DNA of 64,000 nucleotides from Indolivaga macrotermitis (lineage in GTDB: Bacteria > Bacteroidota > Bacteroidia > Bacteroidales > Dysgonomonadaceae): positions 186,001 to 250,000 of the forward strand of contig NZ_FQUC01000002.1 in NCBI RefSeq assembly GCF_900128985.1. The letters run 5' to 3'. A program made the translations under genes and the position numbers. Each line of letters begins with the position of its first letter. Position 1 is the first letter of the stretch. Under the pieces are notes generated by a model that saw only the letters and a program-made list of their open reading frames with translations, was not told the origin of the DNA and ran no database searches. Of the stretch, positions 36,996 to 46,323 are shown one piece after another.

Positions 36996-38105
36996 TTATT
37001 TTAAAATTGTATCAATAGGCATCCAAAAGAATCTCGGCTTATAAAGTGTTGCATCTTTATACAAATCGAAAAACTCGAGGCAGTTAACATTATAACACAT
37101 TAGGATACGTCCTTTATCTTGTATCTGAGGATGAGCCATTGTGTTATACGTTATCATTTTTTTCTCGGTCAAAGGTTCTGTTACCGAGAATATCTTTTTC
37201 TCATTGTAGAATGGACCTTCGGGAGTATCCGAAATAGCTGAGAATACATGGTTTTCACGGTCTCTTGTTTGAGTCACCAACACATATTTACCTTCGAGCT
37301 TAAACATATTAAACTGTTCGGAGACAGATGTTTTTACACCGTCGAGGGGTTGCGTTTCTTTCGGGTCAGCCGACCAGCTTTTACCATTGTAATATTCCCA
37401 ATTTTGTAATACATTGTCTTTCAGTTGAGCGCGGGCAACATGTAGGGTGGCAAAACCTATGCTATCTGCCTTACTTCCATAGTTGTAAACATAGTTACCG
37501 TCGTCAATCACGGCGTGTCCGTAATGTACCTTGTTGATATTAGCTGCGGGGAAATTTTGCTTGTCGATTACTTCCAAGGTTTTGGCGTTCAACCTGAAAT
37601 AGTCGCAAGTAATATAAGCGAAGCCGAACATATCGTTTTCTTTTGATCTATAAAATTCCGACATAAAGAGGTGTAGCACGCCGTCTCTTACGAATCCATG
37701 TCCAGGCCAATACCAGCAAACGGTGTCTTTCTTGGGTTCGGGTTGCAACCACGATTCGGGGTTTTCACGAGTTCCCCTGAAATAAGTTTGTATTGAGTCA
37801 CCTTTCAGTACAGTGAATACATTTCCTATAGCCAATGGCGATGATTTATCGGGTCGTTTGTTATCGATTACGTCACCGAAAAAACAATCGCCCCACATAA
37901 ACAGGCTTCTGCCATCTTTCAGGTCTATGGAGATAGATCCGTCTCCGCCTGTCACGCCCCCGCCCTTTTCGGGCATAATAATATCTATAAATTCGGGGTA
38001 CATGGCGAATGCCGCTTTCTCCTCGGGTTGCGTCTGATGTTTACTTTCCTTACAGGAAAACAGACAACAGAGTGATGCTATAAAAATAGTCGCTTTCAGG
38101 TTCAT
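36996..38105 (-). CDS. DUF5005/DUF4185-like beta-propeller lipoprotein (copy 2)
   Basis: 369 residues; lipoprotein signal (IASLCCLFSCKES). The repeated blade motifs GGVTGGDGSISIDL, FMWGDCFFGDV, WYWPGHGFV and VSEQFNMF place it in the five-bladed propeller group related to GH43/GH32-like enzymes (DUF4185/DUF5005). It is a paralogue of the gene directly upstream, with the same motifs in the same order. No catalytic set can be assigned by eye. Likely a surface or periplasmic glycan-binding or hydrolase protein of the mannoside locus. Confidence 0.6.
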   Translation of the reverse strand: MNLKATIFIASLCCLFSCKESKHQTQPEEKAAFAMYPEFIDIIMPEKGGGVTGGDGSISIDLKDGRSLFMWGDCFFGDVIDNKRPDKSSPLAIGNVFTVLKGDSIQTYFRGTRENPESWLQPEPKKDTVCWYWPGHGFVRDGVLHLFMSEFYRSKENDMFGFAYITCDYFRLNAKTLEVIDKQNFPAANINKVHYGHAVIDDGNYVYNYGSKADSIGFATLHVARAQLKDNVLQNWEYYNGKSWSADPKETQPLDGVKTSVSEQFNMFKLEGKYVLVTQTRDRENHVFSAISDTPEGPFYNEKKIFSVTEPLTEKKMITYNTMAHPQIQDKGRILMCYNVNCLEFFDLYKDATLYKPRFFWMPIDTILK

Positions 38106-38114
38106 AATATTAAG

Positions 38115-39233
38115 TTATTTGTTTAAGATTAGCGAATAAGGTACTCTGATAAAACGAGGTTTATAAATAGACACATCGTTAAACAAGTCGGGTAGATGAT
38201 GGGTATTCACACAATAACTGATGAGTAATTTTCCGTCCACATCGTATTGCGGGTGAGCCATAGCACTGTATGTCCATATCGCCGAACCCAGATTCAGTTC
38301 GGGGGTCGAATATACTTTCTTCGGATTACTCCAATCGCCTTGAGGCTTGTCAGCCACAAAGGTGTAGATACCATCGGTGCGGATACCCCTGTCTTGTGTA
38401 ACCAGAATATACTTATCATTGTGCTTGAATACACTGAACTGCTCCGACACAGGTACGGTAATACCTGCCATTGCTTTAGTTTTAGTAGGGTCTTTGTCCC
38501 AATTCTGCCCATCGAAATATTCCCACTCATTGAGTTTATCATTGATCAACTTCGCACGAGCCACGTGCAAGGGAGCGGCAAGTCCATCGGGAGCTGTTCC
38601 ATAAACATAGTAATAGCCATTATCTTCAAACACACCAAAGCCGTAATGTACTTTATTTTTGAATGGTGCTTCGAGTTCTAACATGTCGATCACTTTCATA
38701 TCAGGATAACTCAATCGATAATATTGCGACGCATGCCAGAAGAAATCCCAAATGCCATCGCCTGTTCTCACGATAACCGACATAAATACGTGTACGATAT
38801 TGTTTTTTACAAAGCCGTGCATGGGCCACAAGAAAGCTATATTGCCATTTACTTTACCAATGTTTATAAGCGATTCGGGTTTCTGGGGAGAGCCTCCGCA
38901 GATGGTCGAAACTTTATCACTATCGAGCAGTGTCCATATGTTGCCAATAATTAACTGAGAGGTAGAGTCCCGCTTGTTATCTTTCACTTCTCCTAAAAAC
39001 GAGTCGCCCCAAAGCCAGAAACTCTTAGTGTTGTCTATCGAAATGGAGATGGCTCCGTCTCCTCCCGTGAGGATGTCTTTCCCCTCGGGAAATAGCAGTT
39101 TCACCATTTGAGTATCGACACGAACTTCGAGCGAATCGGTTGGTTTTTCTTCCGTACTATTTTGCTTGCCGGGATCTTTACATGATAGCAAAGCCAAAGG
39201 ACATAATGCTAAAAACCAAAATATTTTTTTCAT
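38115..39233 (-). CDS. DUF5005/DUF4185-like beta-propeller lipoprotein (copy 1)
   Basis: 372 residues; lipoprotein signal (ALCPLALLSCKDP). Motifs parallel the next gene: DILTGGDGAISISI, FWLWGDSFLGEV, FLWPMHGFV, VHYGFGVF, VSEQFSVFKHNDKYILVTQ and AMAHPQ. The 9-bp gap to the paralogue suggests tandem duplication and co-translation. A shared Asp in TGGDG at the start of blade 1 is where GH43-like enzymes hold the nucleophile or base, so hydrolase activity is possible (inference). Confidence 0.6.
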   Translation of the reverse strand: MKKIFWFLALCPLALLSCKDPGKQNSTEEKPTDSLEVRVDTQMVKLLFPEGKDILTGGDGAISISIDNTKSFWLWGDSFLGEVKDNKRDSTSQLIIGNIWTLLDSDKVSTICGGSPQKPESLINIGKVNGNIAFLWPMHGFVKNNIVHVFMSVIVRTGDGIWDFFWHASQYYRLSYPDMKVIDMLELEAPFKNKVHYGFGVFEDNGYYYVYGTAPDGLAAPLHVARAKLINDKLNEWEYFDGQNWDKDPTKTKAMAGITVPVSEQFSVFKHNDKYILVTQDRGIRTDGIYTFVADKPQGDWSNPKKVYSTPELNLGSAIWTYSAMAHPQYDVDGKLLISYCVNTHHLPDLFNDVSIYKPRFIRVPYSLILNK

Positions 39234-39320
39234 AATTATAGGTTATAGAAGTTTATTTGTAGGGGTGAATCTATGTGTTCTTCGGATTTTTGATAAACAC
39301 TATAGGTTTGGTCCTATGCT

Positions 39321-41312
39321 TTAAAAATACACGATCTCGGGGTCGAAATGCCTATCATCGGTAATTCCTTTCCACGTATCGCTTCGGAATGGGGCGAGAG
39401 GCAATCCCGCTGCATTCTGTAGATTGAGCTTACCCGGATCTTTCGACCAAGCGTAACGAACGGCTACAGCCAAATCTACTTTAGAAGAGCTAACCTCTAT
39501 CTGGTTTCCTTTTACCAGCACATCATCTGCCCAATAAAATATGCTGTCTTTACCTGCTATAGCAAATCCTCCGATGGGCTGGGCTGCATCCACTCGTTTC
39601 AAAGGCGATGCAGATTGAACAGTAATTATAGCTTTGTTGTTTTTGAAAATAACTTGCTGGATTTGAGGCGGCTCGCATTCAATCTCCATCTTATATGTTT
39701 TTGCTAATGCTTGTAGGGCAAGACGCCGTCCTACCTCCTGTTTGTTTTTAGGGTGAATGTCGGCGGTTTCACCTATGTCGATAGCTACCGCCATTCCTGT
39801 GTTGGGTAGTTTCAGGGCGTAGGTTTGCGATTCACGCAGTTCTGCCCAATCACTATTCTCTGGATTCTCGGGTATCTTTTCGTAATTTGCCAATTGTACA
39901 AAATAGAAGGGAAGATTACCCTGTTTAAAATCTTGTCTCCAACCACTTATCATGGCGGGGAAAAGTGTCCGGTACTCATATCCGCGTCCAGCATTACTTT
40001 CGCCCTGATACCAGATAAATCCGGTGAGCGAATAGTTTAGCAATGGGTATATCATCGCATTATATATAACAGTGGGGTCGCCAAATGGATTGATATTAAT
40101 GATCTTAGGTTTTGGGAATGTTTTCGAATCAATCGGAAAGTCAGCCTTGAATACCCAGTTGCCATTAAGAATATCTGTTGACCAAAACGGGTGATAATTG
40201 AATCCGCCCTTTCCTTCTACATTAAATACCCTGACTACAAGGATGTTGTTCTTCGGTTTCAGATATTTGATAGCGGTATAATAATCTGACCAGTTTTTGT
40301 GCCCGTATGTTTCGCCTATCTGATGCCCGTTGACCCAAGCGATGTTGTAATCTTTTACATAGCTGAGGAAAATATGAAAGGTACTGTCTTTGAAATTGTC
40401 GGGCAGGTCAAACGATGTTTTGAACCACACTGCCCCGTCGTAGTTGTCCAAGCCGACGTTGGCATCCTCCCAATAATTGGGGAATTTGATGGGCTTCCAA
40501 TCCGAAAAATCGGTATCAGGCAGATACCATTTTTCATCCATGCCTTTGCCTTTTAGATAATATTGAGAATCCCAACCGTTTTTGCGGAGAGCTTCGAAGT
40601 TGCGTTGTATCTCCTCCTTGCTTTCCGTGTTTTCTTTCAGTTTATCTAACTCGCCATCGAATGCAGCAAATTGCTCCAACGATTGCATACTCATCCACGG
40701 TTCGATGGCTATACCCGACCAATCGGTAATGATAAGTCCGACAGGAATACCAATCTGGGGTTGAATATTCTTTGCAAAAAAATAGGCGACAGCCGATAAG
40801 CCCGACAGGTCGCTACCGATGGCTATTTTCCAATTTGACTTTGGAATTTCGGAATTGGGCACGCAATCAACCGTATTAGGTAAGGTATAGAAATGTATTT
40901 GAGTGTTGTTAGCTGTGGCTATTTCATCTTTCGACCAGGGGAAGTTTCCTACTGAAAATTCCATGTTCGATTGTCCCGAGCAGATCCATACATCACCTAC
41001 GAGTATATTTTTTAATGTAAGGGTTTCTTCACCCGAAATAATGGTCATCGTGCGGGGCGCGCCCGTTTTAAGGACGGCTGTTTCTATGAGCCAGCTACCG
41101 TCTGCGGCAGCTGTGGTTTGGTATGTTCGACCATCGAATGTCAGTTTTACCGTTTTTTCGGGTTGAGCCTTCCCCCAGATTTTATTCTTTTTGTTGCGTT
41201 GCAATACGGCATCGTCCGTAAATATATTGGCAACAGACATTTGCTGAGCAGAAACATATCCCATCTGAAAAAACAAGAGTAAAATAATAATGTATAGTAA
41301 CCGCATTTTCAT
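39321..41312 (-). CDS. Sialate O-acetylesterase-like SGNH hydrolase
   Basis: 663 residues from the ATG at 41312, chosen for the signal peptide that follows (LLYIIILLLFFQMGYVSA); an upstream in-frame ATG at 41411 lies in a repeat. SGNH blocks: ICSGQSNMEF (nucleophile Ser in GQSN), WYQGESNAGRGYEY, and DIGETADIHPKNK with the Asp/His pair. A jelly-roll sugar-binding insert (about 260-410; DYNIAWVNGHQIGETYGH) splits the catalytic domain. The family removes acetyl groups from sialic acids and other sugars. In this locus it probably strips acetyl groups from glycans before mannosidase action. Confidence 0.85.
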   Translation of the reverse strand: MKMRLLYIIILLLFFQMGYVSAQQMSVANIFTDDAVLQRNKKNKIWGKAQPEKTVKLTFDGRTYQTTAAADGSWLIETAVLKTGAPRTMTIISGEETLTLKNILVGDVWICSGQSNMEFSVGNFPWSKDEIATANNTQIHFYTLPNTVDCVPNSEIPKSNWKIAIGSDLSGLSAVAYFFAKNIQPQIGIPVGLIITDWSGIAIEPWMSMQSLEQFAAFDGELDKLKENTESKEEIQRNFEALRKNGWDSQYYLKGKGMDEKWYLPDTDFSDWKPIKFPNYWEDANVGLDNYDGAVWFKTSFDLPDNFKDSTFHIFLSYVKDYNIAWVNGHQIGETYGHKNWSDYYTAIKYLKPKNNILVVRVFNVEGKGGFNYHPFWSTDILNGNWVFKADFPIDSKTFPKPKIININPFGDPTVIYNAMIYPLLNYSLTGFIWYQGESNAGRGYEYRTLFPAMISGWRQDFKQGNLPFYFVQLANYEKIPENPENSDWAELRESQTYALKLPNTGMAVAIDIGETADIHPKNKQEVGRRLALQALAKTYKMEIECEPPQIQQVIFKNNKAIITVQSASPLKRVDAAQPIGGFAIAGKDSIFYWADDVLVKGNQIEVSSSKVDLAVAVRYAWSKDPGKLNLQNAAGLPLAPFRSDTWKGITDDRHFDPEIVYF

Positions 41313-41406
41313 GGCACTCGGTTTTAGTAGGGGCAGAGCTTTGCCCTGCCCGGGAAATGATAAATTATTATATACGGGACTGCCTAAAAAGTATACTTTG
41401 GAGTTA

Positions 41407-41478
41407 GTCATTGCGAGCTATGGCGAAGTAATCTATCCATTATTATGAGATTGCTTCATCGTTTTTCTTCGTAATGAC
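41407..41478. repeat. Imperfect palindromic intergenic repeat, copy A
   Basis: It opens with GTCATTGCGAG and closes with CTTCGTAATGAC; inner arms GCGAAGTAATCT and AGATTGCTTC also pair. It lies between SusD and the esterase and is related to the copy at 43075. Confidence 0.65.
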
Positions 41479-41515
41479 ATACCTCCGGGGCTTTTGCAAC
41501 AGCCACTATAAGATT

Positions 41516-43018
41516 TTAATATCCTTCATTTTGAGACAATACTCCGTTCGAAACATTGCGGTCTCTATTCGGAATAGGGAACAGGTAATTGGCCTGGCGA
41601 GGTGCAACTCCAGGTTTCGCAGCTGCTACCAATTGGGTCATTTCTTCTAGCGTACACATACGCACAAGGTCGTGCCAACGGTGTCCTTCTCCGGCAAACT
41701 CTACGCGATATTCATTCAGAACTGCTTTCTTGAAATCGGCATAACTGGTGGCAGGTGTGTCACCTAATCCCGCACGGTGGCGTACAGCATTGATAGCGTC
41801 TTTTGCCGCCTGAGTCGGAGCGCGGTTAATCTCGTTCAAGGCTTCGGCTTTGATGAGGTACATCTCGGAAGTGCGCAAGTAAGGATATGTAGCATTAGAC
41901 TCATTTCCCTTAGGCTCTGCCACTCTGTCCCAATATTTGCAAACATAAGGAGCGTCGAAGTTTTCGATAGAACCATCTGTATAAGTAAACGATTTGAACA
42001 AGCTCACGTTACGGCGTATATCGCCCGATTCATAGGCGTTGTACAGATTGTCGGTAGCAGCATCGTAACCCTGAGCATTGTTAGGTCCACCTTTGTCGGT
42101 ATTCATTTTAGGTAACAAACGTACCAAAAATTGGTTGCCTTTCCATCCCTGACTTAATGATGAGCTAAAGTTAACTTCCCAAATACGCTCGCCCTTGAAG
42201 CGGTTTTCCAACTTAAATAGGTCTTCGAATGACCCCATCGGGAATGCGGGGATTACTGCATCGGCTTTCTGAACAGCTTTTTGAAGATAGTCGTTGTTCT
42301 TTTCCTTTTGTCCCAGCGTCACATACACTTTAGCCAATAGGGCTGATGCCGAAAGGGCGTAAGGGCGACCACCTCCAAGACGATCGGTGTATTTCAGATT
42401 TTTTTCAGCGAAATCAAGATCTTCCAAAATTACGGGATAGATCTCAGCTATGGGAGTACGGGGTATTCTTGCTCCCTCAACACTTGTTGTTGGTGAGGTA
42501 TGCAAAGGAACATCGCCAAAGAAACGGGTCAACTCGAAGTAACATAATCCTCTAAAGAATTTTGCTTCGGCTATCAACTGGTTCTTTTTGGTTTCGTCCG
42601 TAAACGGTATGTTGGGAACTTTAGTAATCACCGTATTACAAGCATTTATCGTCATGTAAAGATCACGCCACAGGCATGATACCCGTGAGTTATAAGCATC
42701 GATTTGGAATTTTGCCACAGATTGAAATTCGGGAGACGATTGTTTCGATACCATATTATCGGACATCAATTCTGGCAATTCCCAAAAGTCGTTGTAAAAC
42801 AAACCTCCGAAGTTATCGTCCCACAAATTATACTGGTCGTAGTCAGAAATCAACAAGCTGTATATCGCATCTGTAGCGTTGATCGCATCGCTTTCGGTTT
42901 TGTAATAATTTTTTTCGGTCATACTGCCTTTTGCTTCTTCATCCAAGAAATCGGAACAAGCCGGAAGTACCGAAGCGGAAAGCATAGCCGCTGCTAAATA
43001 AATATATATTTTTTTCAT
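41516..43018 (-). CDS. SusD/RagB-family glycan-binding lipoprotein
   Basis: 500 residues; lipoprotein signal (AAMLSASVLPACSDFLD). Typical SusD features are AEAKFFRGLCYFELTRFFGDVPL (TPR-like helix), LRTSEMYLIKAEALNEI and a C-terminal HRWHDLVRM. It binds glycan at the cell surface as the lid of the SusC barrel encoded upstream. It follows SusC by 185 bp, within which a palindromic repeat lies. Confidence 0.93.
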   Translation of the reverse strand: MKKIYIYLAAAMLSASVLPACSDFLDEEAKGSMTEKNYYKTESDAINATDAIYSLLISDYDQYNLWDDNFGGLFYNDFWELPELMSDNMVSKQSSPEFQSVAKFQIDAYNSRVSCLWRDLYMTINACNTVITKVPNIPFTDETKKNQLIAEAKFFRGLCYFELTRFFGDVPLHTSPTTSVEGARIPRTPIAEIYPVILEDLDFAEKNLKYTDRLGGGRPYALSASALLAKVYVTLGQKEKNNDYLQKAVQKADAVIPAFPMGSFEDLFKLENRFKGERIWEVNFSSSLSQGWKGNQFLVRLLPKMNTDKGGPNNAQGYDAATDNLYNAYESGDIRRNVSLFKSFTYTDGSIENFDAPYVCKYWDRVAEPKGNESNATYPYLRTSEMYLIKAEALNEINRAPTQAAKDAINAVRHRAGLGDTPATSYADFKKAVLNEYRVEFAGEGHRWHDLVRMCTLEEMTQLVAAAKPGVAPRQANYLFPIPNRDRNVSNGVLSQNEGY

Positions 43019-43074
43019 CGTATTTTTTTTTATTGTTTAGGATAGGGGCATATCTAAAAGTATCATTCAAATCC

Positions 43075-43157
43075 GTCATTACGAACTACGAGGTATGAAG
43101 CAGGAAGTGATCTACTTTATTTTACGAGATTACTTCGTCGTTCTTCCTCTCATAGAC
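43075..43157. repeat. Imperfect palindromic intergenic repeat, copy B
   Basis: It opens with GTCATTACGAAC and contains ACGAGATTACTTCGTCG, resembling copy A at 41407 and lying in the same kind of place, between SusC and SusD. It may give a stem-loop in the mRNA that tunes SusC versus SusD levels (inference). Confidence 0.55.
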
Positions 43158-43203
43158 GAGTTTTTGAGGCTTTTGGGACGGCTCCCTACAAATTATTAAA
43201 TAC

Positions 43204-46200
43204 TTAAAAATTCATTTTAAGTCCCATCATATACAATCTGGGAACAGGGTATGAACCATAGTCGGCTCCCATACTCAGGTTATTACTTCCGAAGCGGCTC
43301 ACTTCAGGGTCGTATCCCGAATACTTAGTGAATGTATACAGGTTCTTGGCACTAATGAACACTTGGAGCGAGTTGCATGAGAATTTCTTCAAAAGGTTCA
43401 CCGGAAAGTCATATGACAAGGTGATGTCCTTTATTCTTAAATATGAACCATCTTCAACCTGATGGTCAGAGAATACATTCGTCATAGGTTGAGCGTTAGC
43501 TCTTGGCAACTCGTTGGTTGGATTGGTTGGAGTCCACCTGTTCAAAGCTGCAGTAGAGTTGTTTTTTGAACCATCGAAACTTTCTAAAGCAAAAGTGTTG
43601 AAGTTGGCAATAGAGTTGCCTTGTACGCCTTGCAAATAAAGATTCAGATTTACGTTTCCTTTGGTTTCGCCCAATTTAAGCGTGAATGTATTGTTCCATC
43701 CGTATGTGAAATCGGGATTGGCATTTCCCAGTTCATAATAGTCATCTTCGTTCAATACATTATTATGGTCTCTATCCACATATTTTCGATCTCCATAAGT
43801 AGCTGATTTTCCGGGGAAATTGGCTACTTTCGACAAATCATCTCCTGTTTGAACGATTCCGTCCGTCTTATATCCGTAGAATGTTCCGATAGGTTTATTA
43901 ACCATAATTTTTGTCCAATCGGTAATACCCATGATAGAGCTACCTACTATACCGTCTTCGTTTCCGGGCAGGCTGGTTATCTTGTTGCGGTTCAAGCCGA
44001 ATGTCAGATTAGAATCCCAACGGAATTTGGTGTTGTCAACAGGCACAGCGTTGAACGTAAAGTCAAAACCTTTGTTCTCAAGTGTTCCCACGTTTTGCAT
44101 ACTTCCAGTATACCCCATGTGATATTCTACGGGGACATTCAACAATAGGTCGTCTGTTTTCTTTAGGTAAAAGTCTGCAGACAATGAGTATCTTCCTTTA
44201 AGGATGCCAATATCGAAACCTGCGTCAAATTGAGCAGTTGTTTCCCATTTCAAATCTTGGTTACCTAATGCCCAAGGCTCTTGCCCTTTGATAATTTCAT
44301 TTGTCCAGATATACGCTTCTGTTCCGCTCAATAATCCTTGTGATGAATAAGGGGCAATACCCTCGTTTCCTACCAAACCATAGCTTACACGTAGTTTAAG
44401 ATTGTCAATAGAATTTTGGTTCTTCATAAAAGCTTCTTCTGATACCCTCCATGCCACAGCTGTAGATGGGAAGAATCCGTATTTATGATTTAGACCGAAT
44501 TTCGAAGAACCGTCAATACGTCCTGTCAACGTAATCAAATAGCGGCTGTCGTATCCGTAGTTCACACGGGCAAGATACGATAGCATTTGCCAAGACGAGT
44601 AGCCGGTGCTTGCCACCTGTATTTTTTTGCCTTCCTGTATAGAATAGTATCCGAGACGGTCGTCATCTATACCTGATCTCGAAACTGTTACGGGTGATAA
44701 TTCATATTGTTGAGCAGTGATACCTGCAACAGCGTTTACGTTGTGCTTTTCCTTAAATATTTTGTTGTAACTCAATGTATTCTCCCATACCCAAGTGTAT
44801 CCGTCGGCTTGTCCTACGGTGGCTATACCTTCGCTGGCTTCGCCGCGCTTGATGTTGGAGGGAGCAAAACTTTGATCTTTGGTGTTGAAATAATCTATAC
44901 CGATGGTCGATTTAAAGTTTAAGCCTTTGATAATCATAATATCGGCATACATATTTCCTGTCAAACGCAACGCTTTGTTTAATTGCTTGTACGTGTTAGC
45001 GTCTTGAACCGGGTTTCCTACCGCAGGTTTCGAAGTGTTGTTTTCATAAACGTATGAGCCGTCGGGATTTTTTACAGGCAGACCAGGGTTCATTTCCAAC
45101 GCCCATGAGGTGATACTCGATGCAATGGCGCTTTCGTAATTGGTTACTACACCGTTAGATTGGCTGTACGAAATATTCATTGTATTTCCTACTTTTACTC
45201 TGCTGCTTAACTCTTGGTCGAGGTTGAAACGCAAACCGCCTTTTTTGTAATCAGAACCGATGATGATACCGTCTTGCGAAAAGAAGTTAGCCGATAGGAA
45301 ATAAGCCGACTTGTCGCCACCTCCCGAGAAGCCCAATTCGTAATTCTGAATAGGTGCTGTTCTGAAAATCTCTTTTTGCCAGTCGGTACTTTGTTTTCTA
45401 AGGTTGTTGAGTCCCGCATAGATAAGTTTGCGGTCAATATTAGCATTATCAGCAGCTTCGTTGCCTAATATCGCCAGTTGTTCAGCGTTGAGCATATCCA
45501 TTGTTTTAGCTACAGTTTGCAAGCCGTAGTAAACATTGATCGAGGTTCGCACCTTTCCTTTACTACCTCTTTTGGTGGTTACAAGTATTACCCCATTTGC
45601 CCCCCTGGCTCCATATATGGCTGTGGAAGAAGCATCTTTCAATACTTCGATAGATTCTACATCATTGGGATTGATAGAGGCCATCGGGTTCAACGACGGA
45701 GTGTTCATTGCTCCCGAAGTTGCACCTCCGTCTATGATCGGAATCCCGTCTATTACATACAACGGTTCGTTTGTTCCCATCACGGAGCTTGTTCCACGAA
45801 CACGAATCGATGTAGCTGCTCCCGGCTGGCCCGAAGTGTTAGTTATCACCACACCTGCAGCCCGGCCTTGTAATCCTTGGTCGATGGAGGTGATGGATGT
45901 TTTCACCAAGTCACTCGATTTCACAGACGATATGGCAGCCGTTAAGTCGCTCTTTTTCATCTGTCCGTAACCTACTACCACTAATTCGTCCAAGTAGGTC
46001 GATTGAGATTTCATAGATGCTTTTATGGTCGTATTATTGGTCAATTTTATTTCTAAAGTTTCGTATCCAATGTACGAAAACACAAGATAATCACCTGATT
46101 TAGCATTGATTGAAAAATTTCCGTCTAAATCGGTTACAGTTCCGTTGGTCGTGTTTTTCACTACGACCGCTACACCGATAAGCGGCGTTCCGTCATCTTC

Positions 46201-46302
46201 GGTTAGAACTCCCGAATATTGAGTCTGTTGAGCGTATACGCTATTCGACAGCAAGGCGAATAACAGTATGCAACATATTCTGAATAAATTTTCAAGTTTC
46301 AT
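43204..46302 (-). CDS. SusC-family TonB-dependent outer membrane transporter
   Basis: 1032 residues: signal peptide, carboxypeptidase-regulatory-like domain (about 28-110; SGVLTEDDGTPLIGVAVVVK), plug (VGYGQMKKSDLTAAISSV; PLYVIDGIPI; VEVLKDASSTAIYGARGANG-type segment) and a 22-stranded barrel ending in MGLKMNF with a terminal Phe. It imports oligosaccharides delivered by SusD. It starts 21 bp after the GH92 gene, so both share a transcript. Confidence 0.95.
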   Translation of the reverse strand: MKLENLFRICCILLFALLSNSVYAQQTQYSGVLTEDDGTPLIGVAVVVKNTTNGTVTDLDGNFSINAKSGDYLVFSYIGYETLEIKLTNNTTIKASMKSQSTYLDELVVVGYGQMKKSDLTAAISSVKSSDLVKTSITSIDQGLQGRAAGVVITNTSGQPGAATSIRVRGTSSVMGTNEPLYVIDGIPIIDGGATSGAMNTPSLNPMASINPNDVESIEVLKDASSTAIYGARGANGVILVTTKRGSKGKVRTSINVYYGLQTVAKTMDMLNAEQLAILGNEAADNANIDRKLIYAGLNNLRKQSTDWQKEIFRTAPIQNYELGFSGGGDKSAYFLSANFFSQDGIIIGSDYKKGGLRFNLDQELSSRVKVGNTMNISYSQSNGVVTNYESAIASSITSWALEMNPGLPVKNPDGSYVYENNTSKPAVGNPVQDANTYKQLNKALRLTGNMYADIMIIKGLNFKSTIGIDYFNTKDQSFAPSNIKRGEASEGIATVGQADGYTWVWENTLSYNKIFKEKHNVNAVAGITAQQYELSPVTVSRSGIDDDRLGYYSIQEGKKIQVASTGYSSWQMLSYLARVNYGYDSRYLITLTGRIDGSSKFGLNHKYGFFPSTAVAWRVSEEAFMKNQNSIDNLKLRVSYGLVGNEGIAPYSSQGLLSGTEAYIWTNEIIKGQEPWALGNQDLKWETTAQFDAGFDIGILKGRYSLSADFYLKKTDDLLLNVPVEYHMGYTGSMQNVGTLENKGFDFTFNAVPVDNTKFRWDSNLTFGLNRNKITSLPGNEDGIVGSSIMGITDWTKIMVNKPIGTFYGYKTDGIVQTGDDLSKVANFPGKSATYGDRKYVDRDHNNVLNEDDYYELGNANPDFTYGWNNTFTLKLGETKGNVNLNLYLQGVQGNSIANFNTFALESFDGSKNNSTAALNRWTPTNPTNELPRANAQPMTNVFSDHQVEDGSYLRIKDITLSYDFPVNLLKKFSCNSLQVFISAKNLYTFTKYSGYDPEVSRFGSNNLSMGADYGSYPVPRLYMMGLKMNF

Positions 46303-46323
46303 GGTCTATTGGTGTAATGGTGT

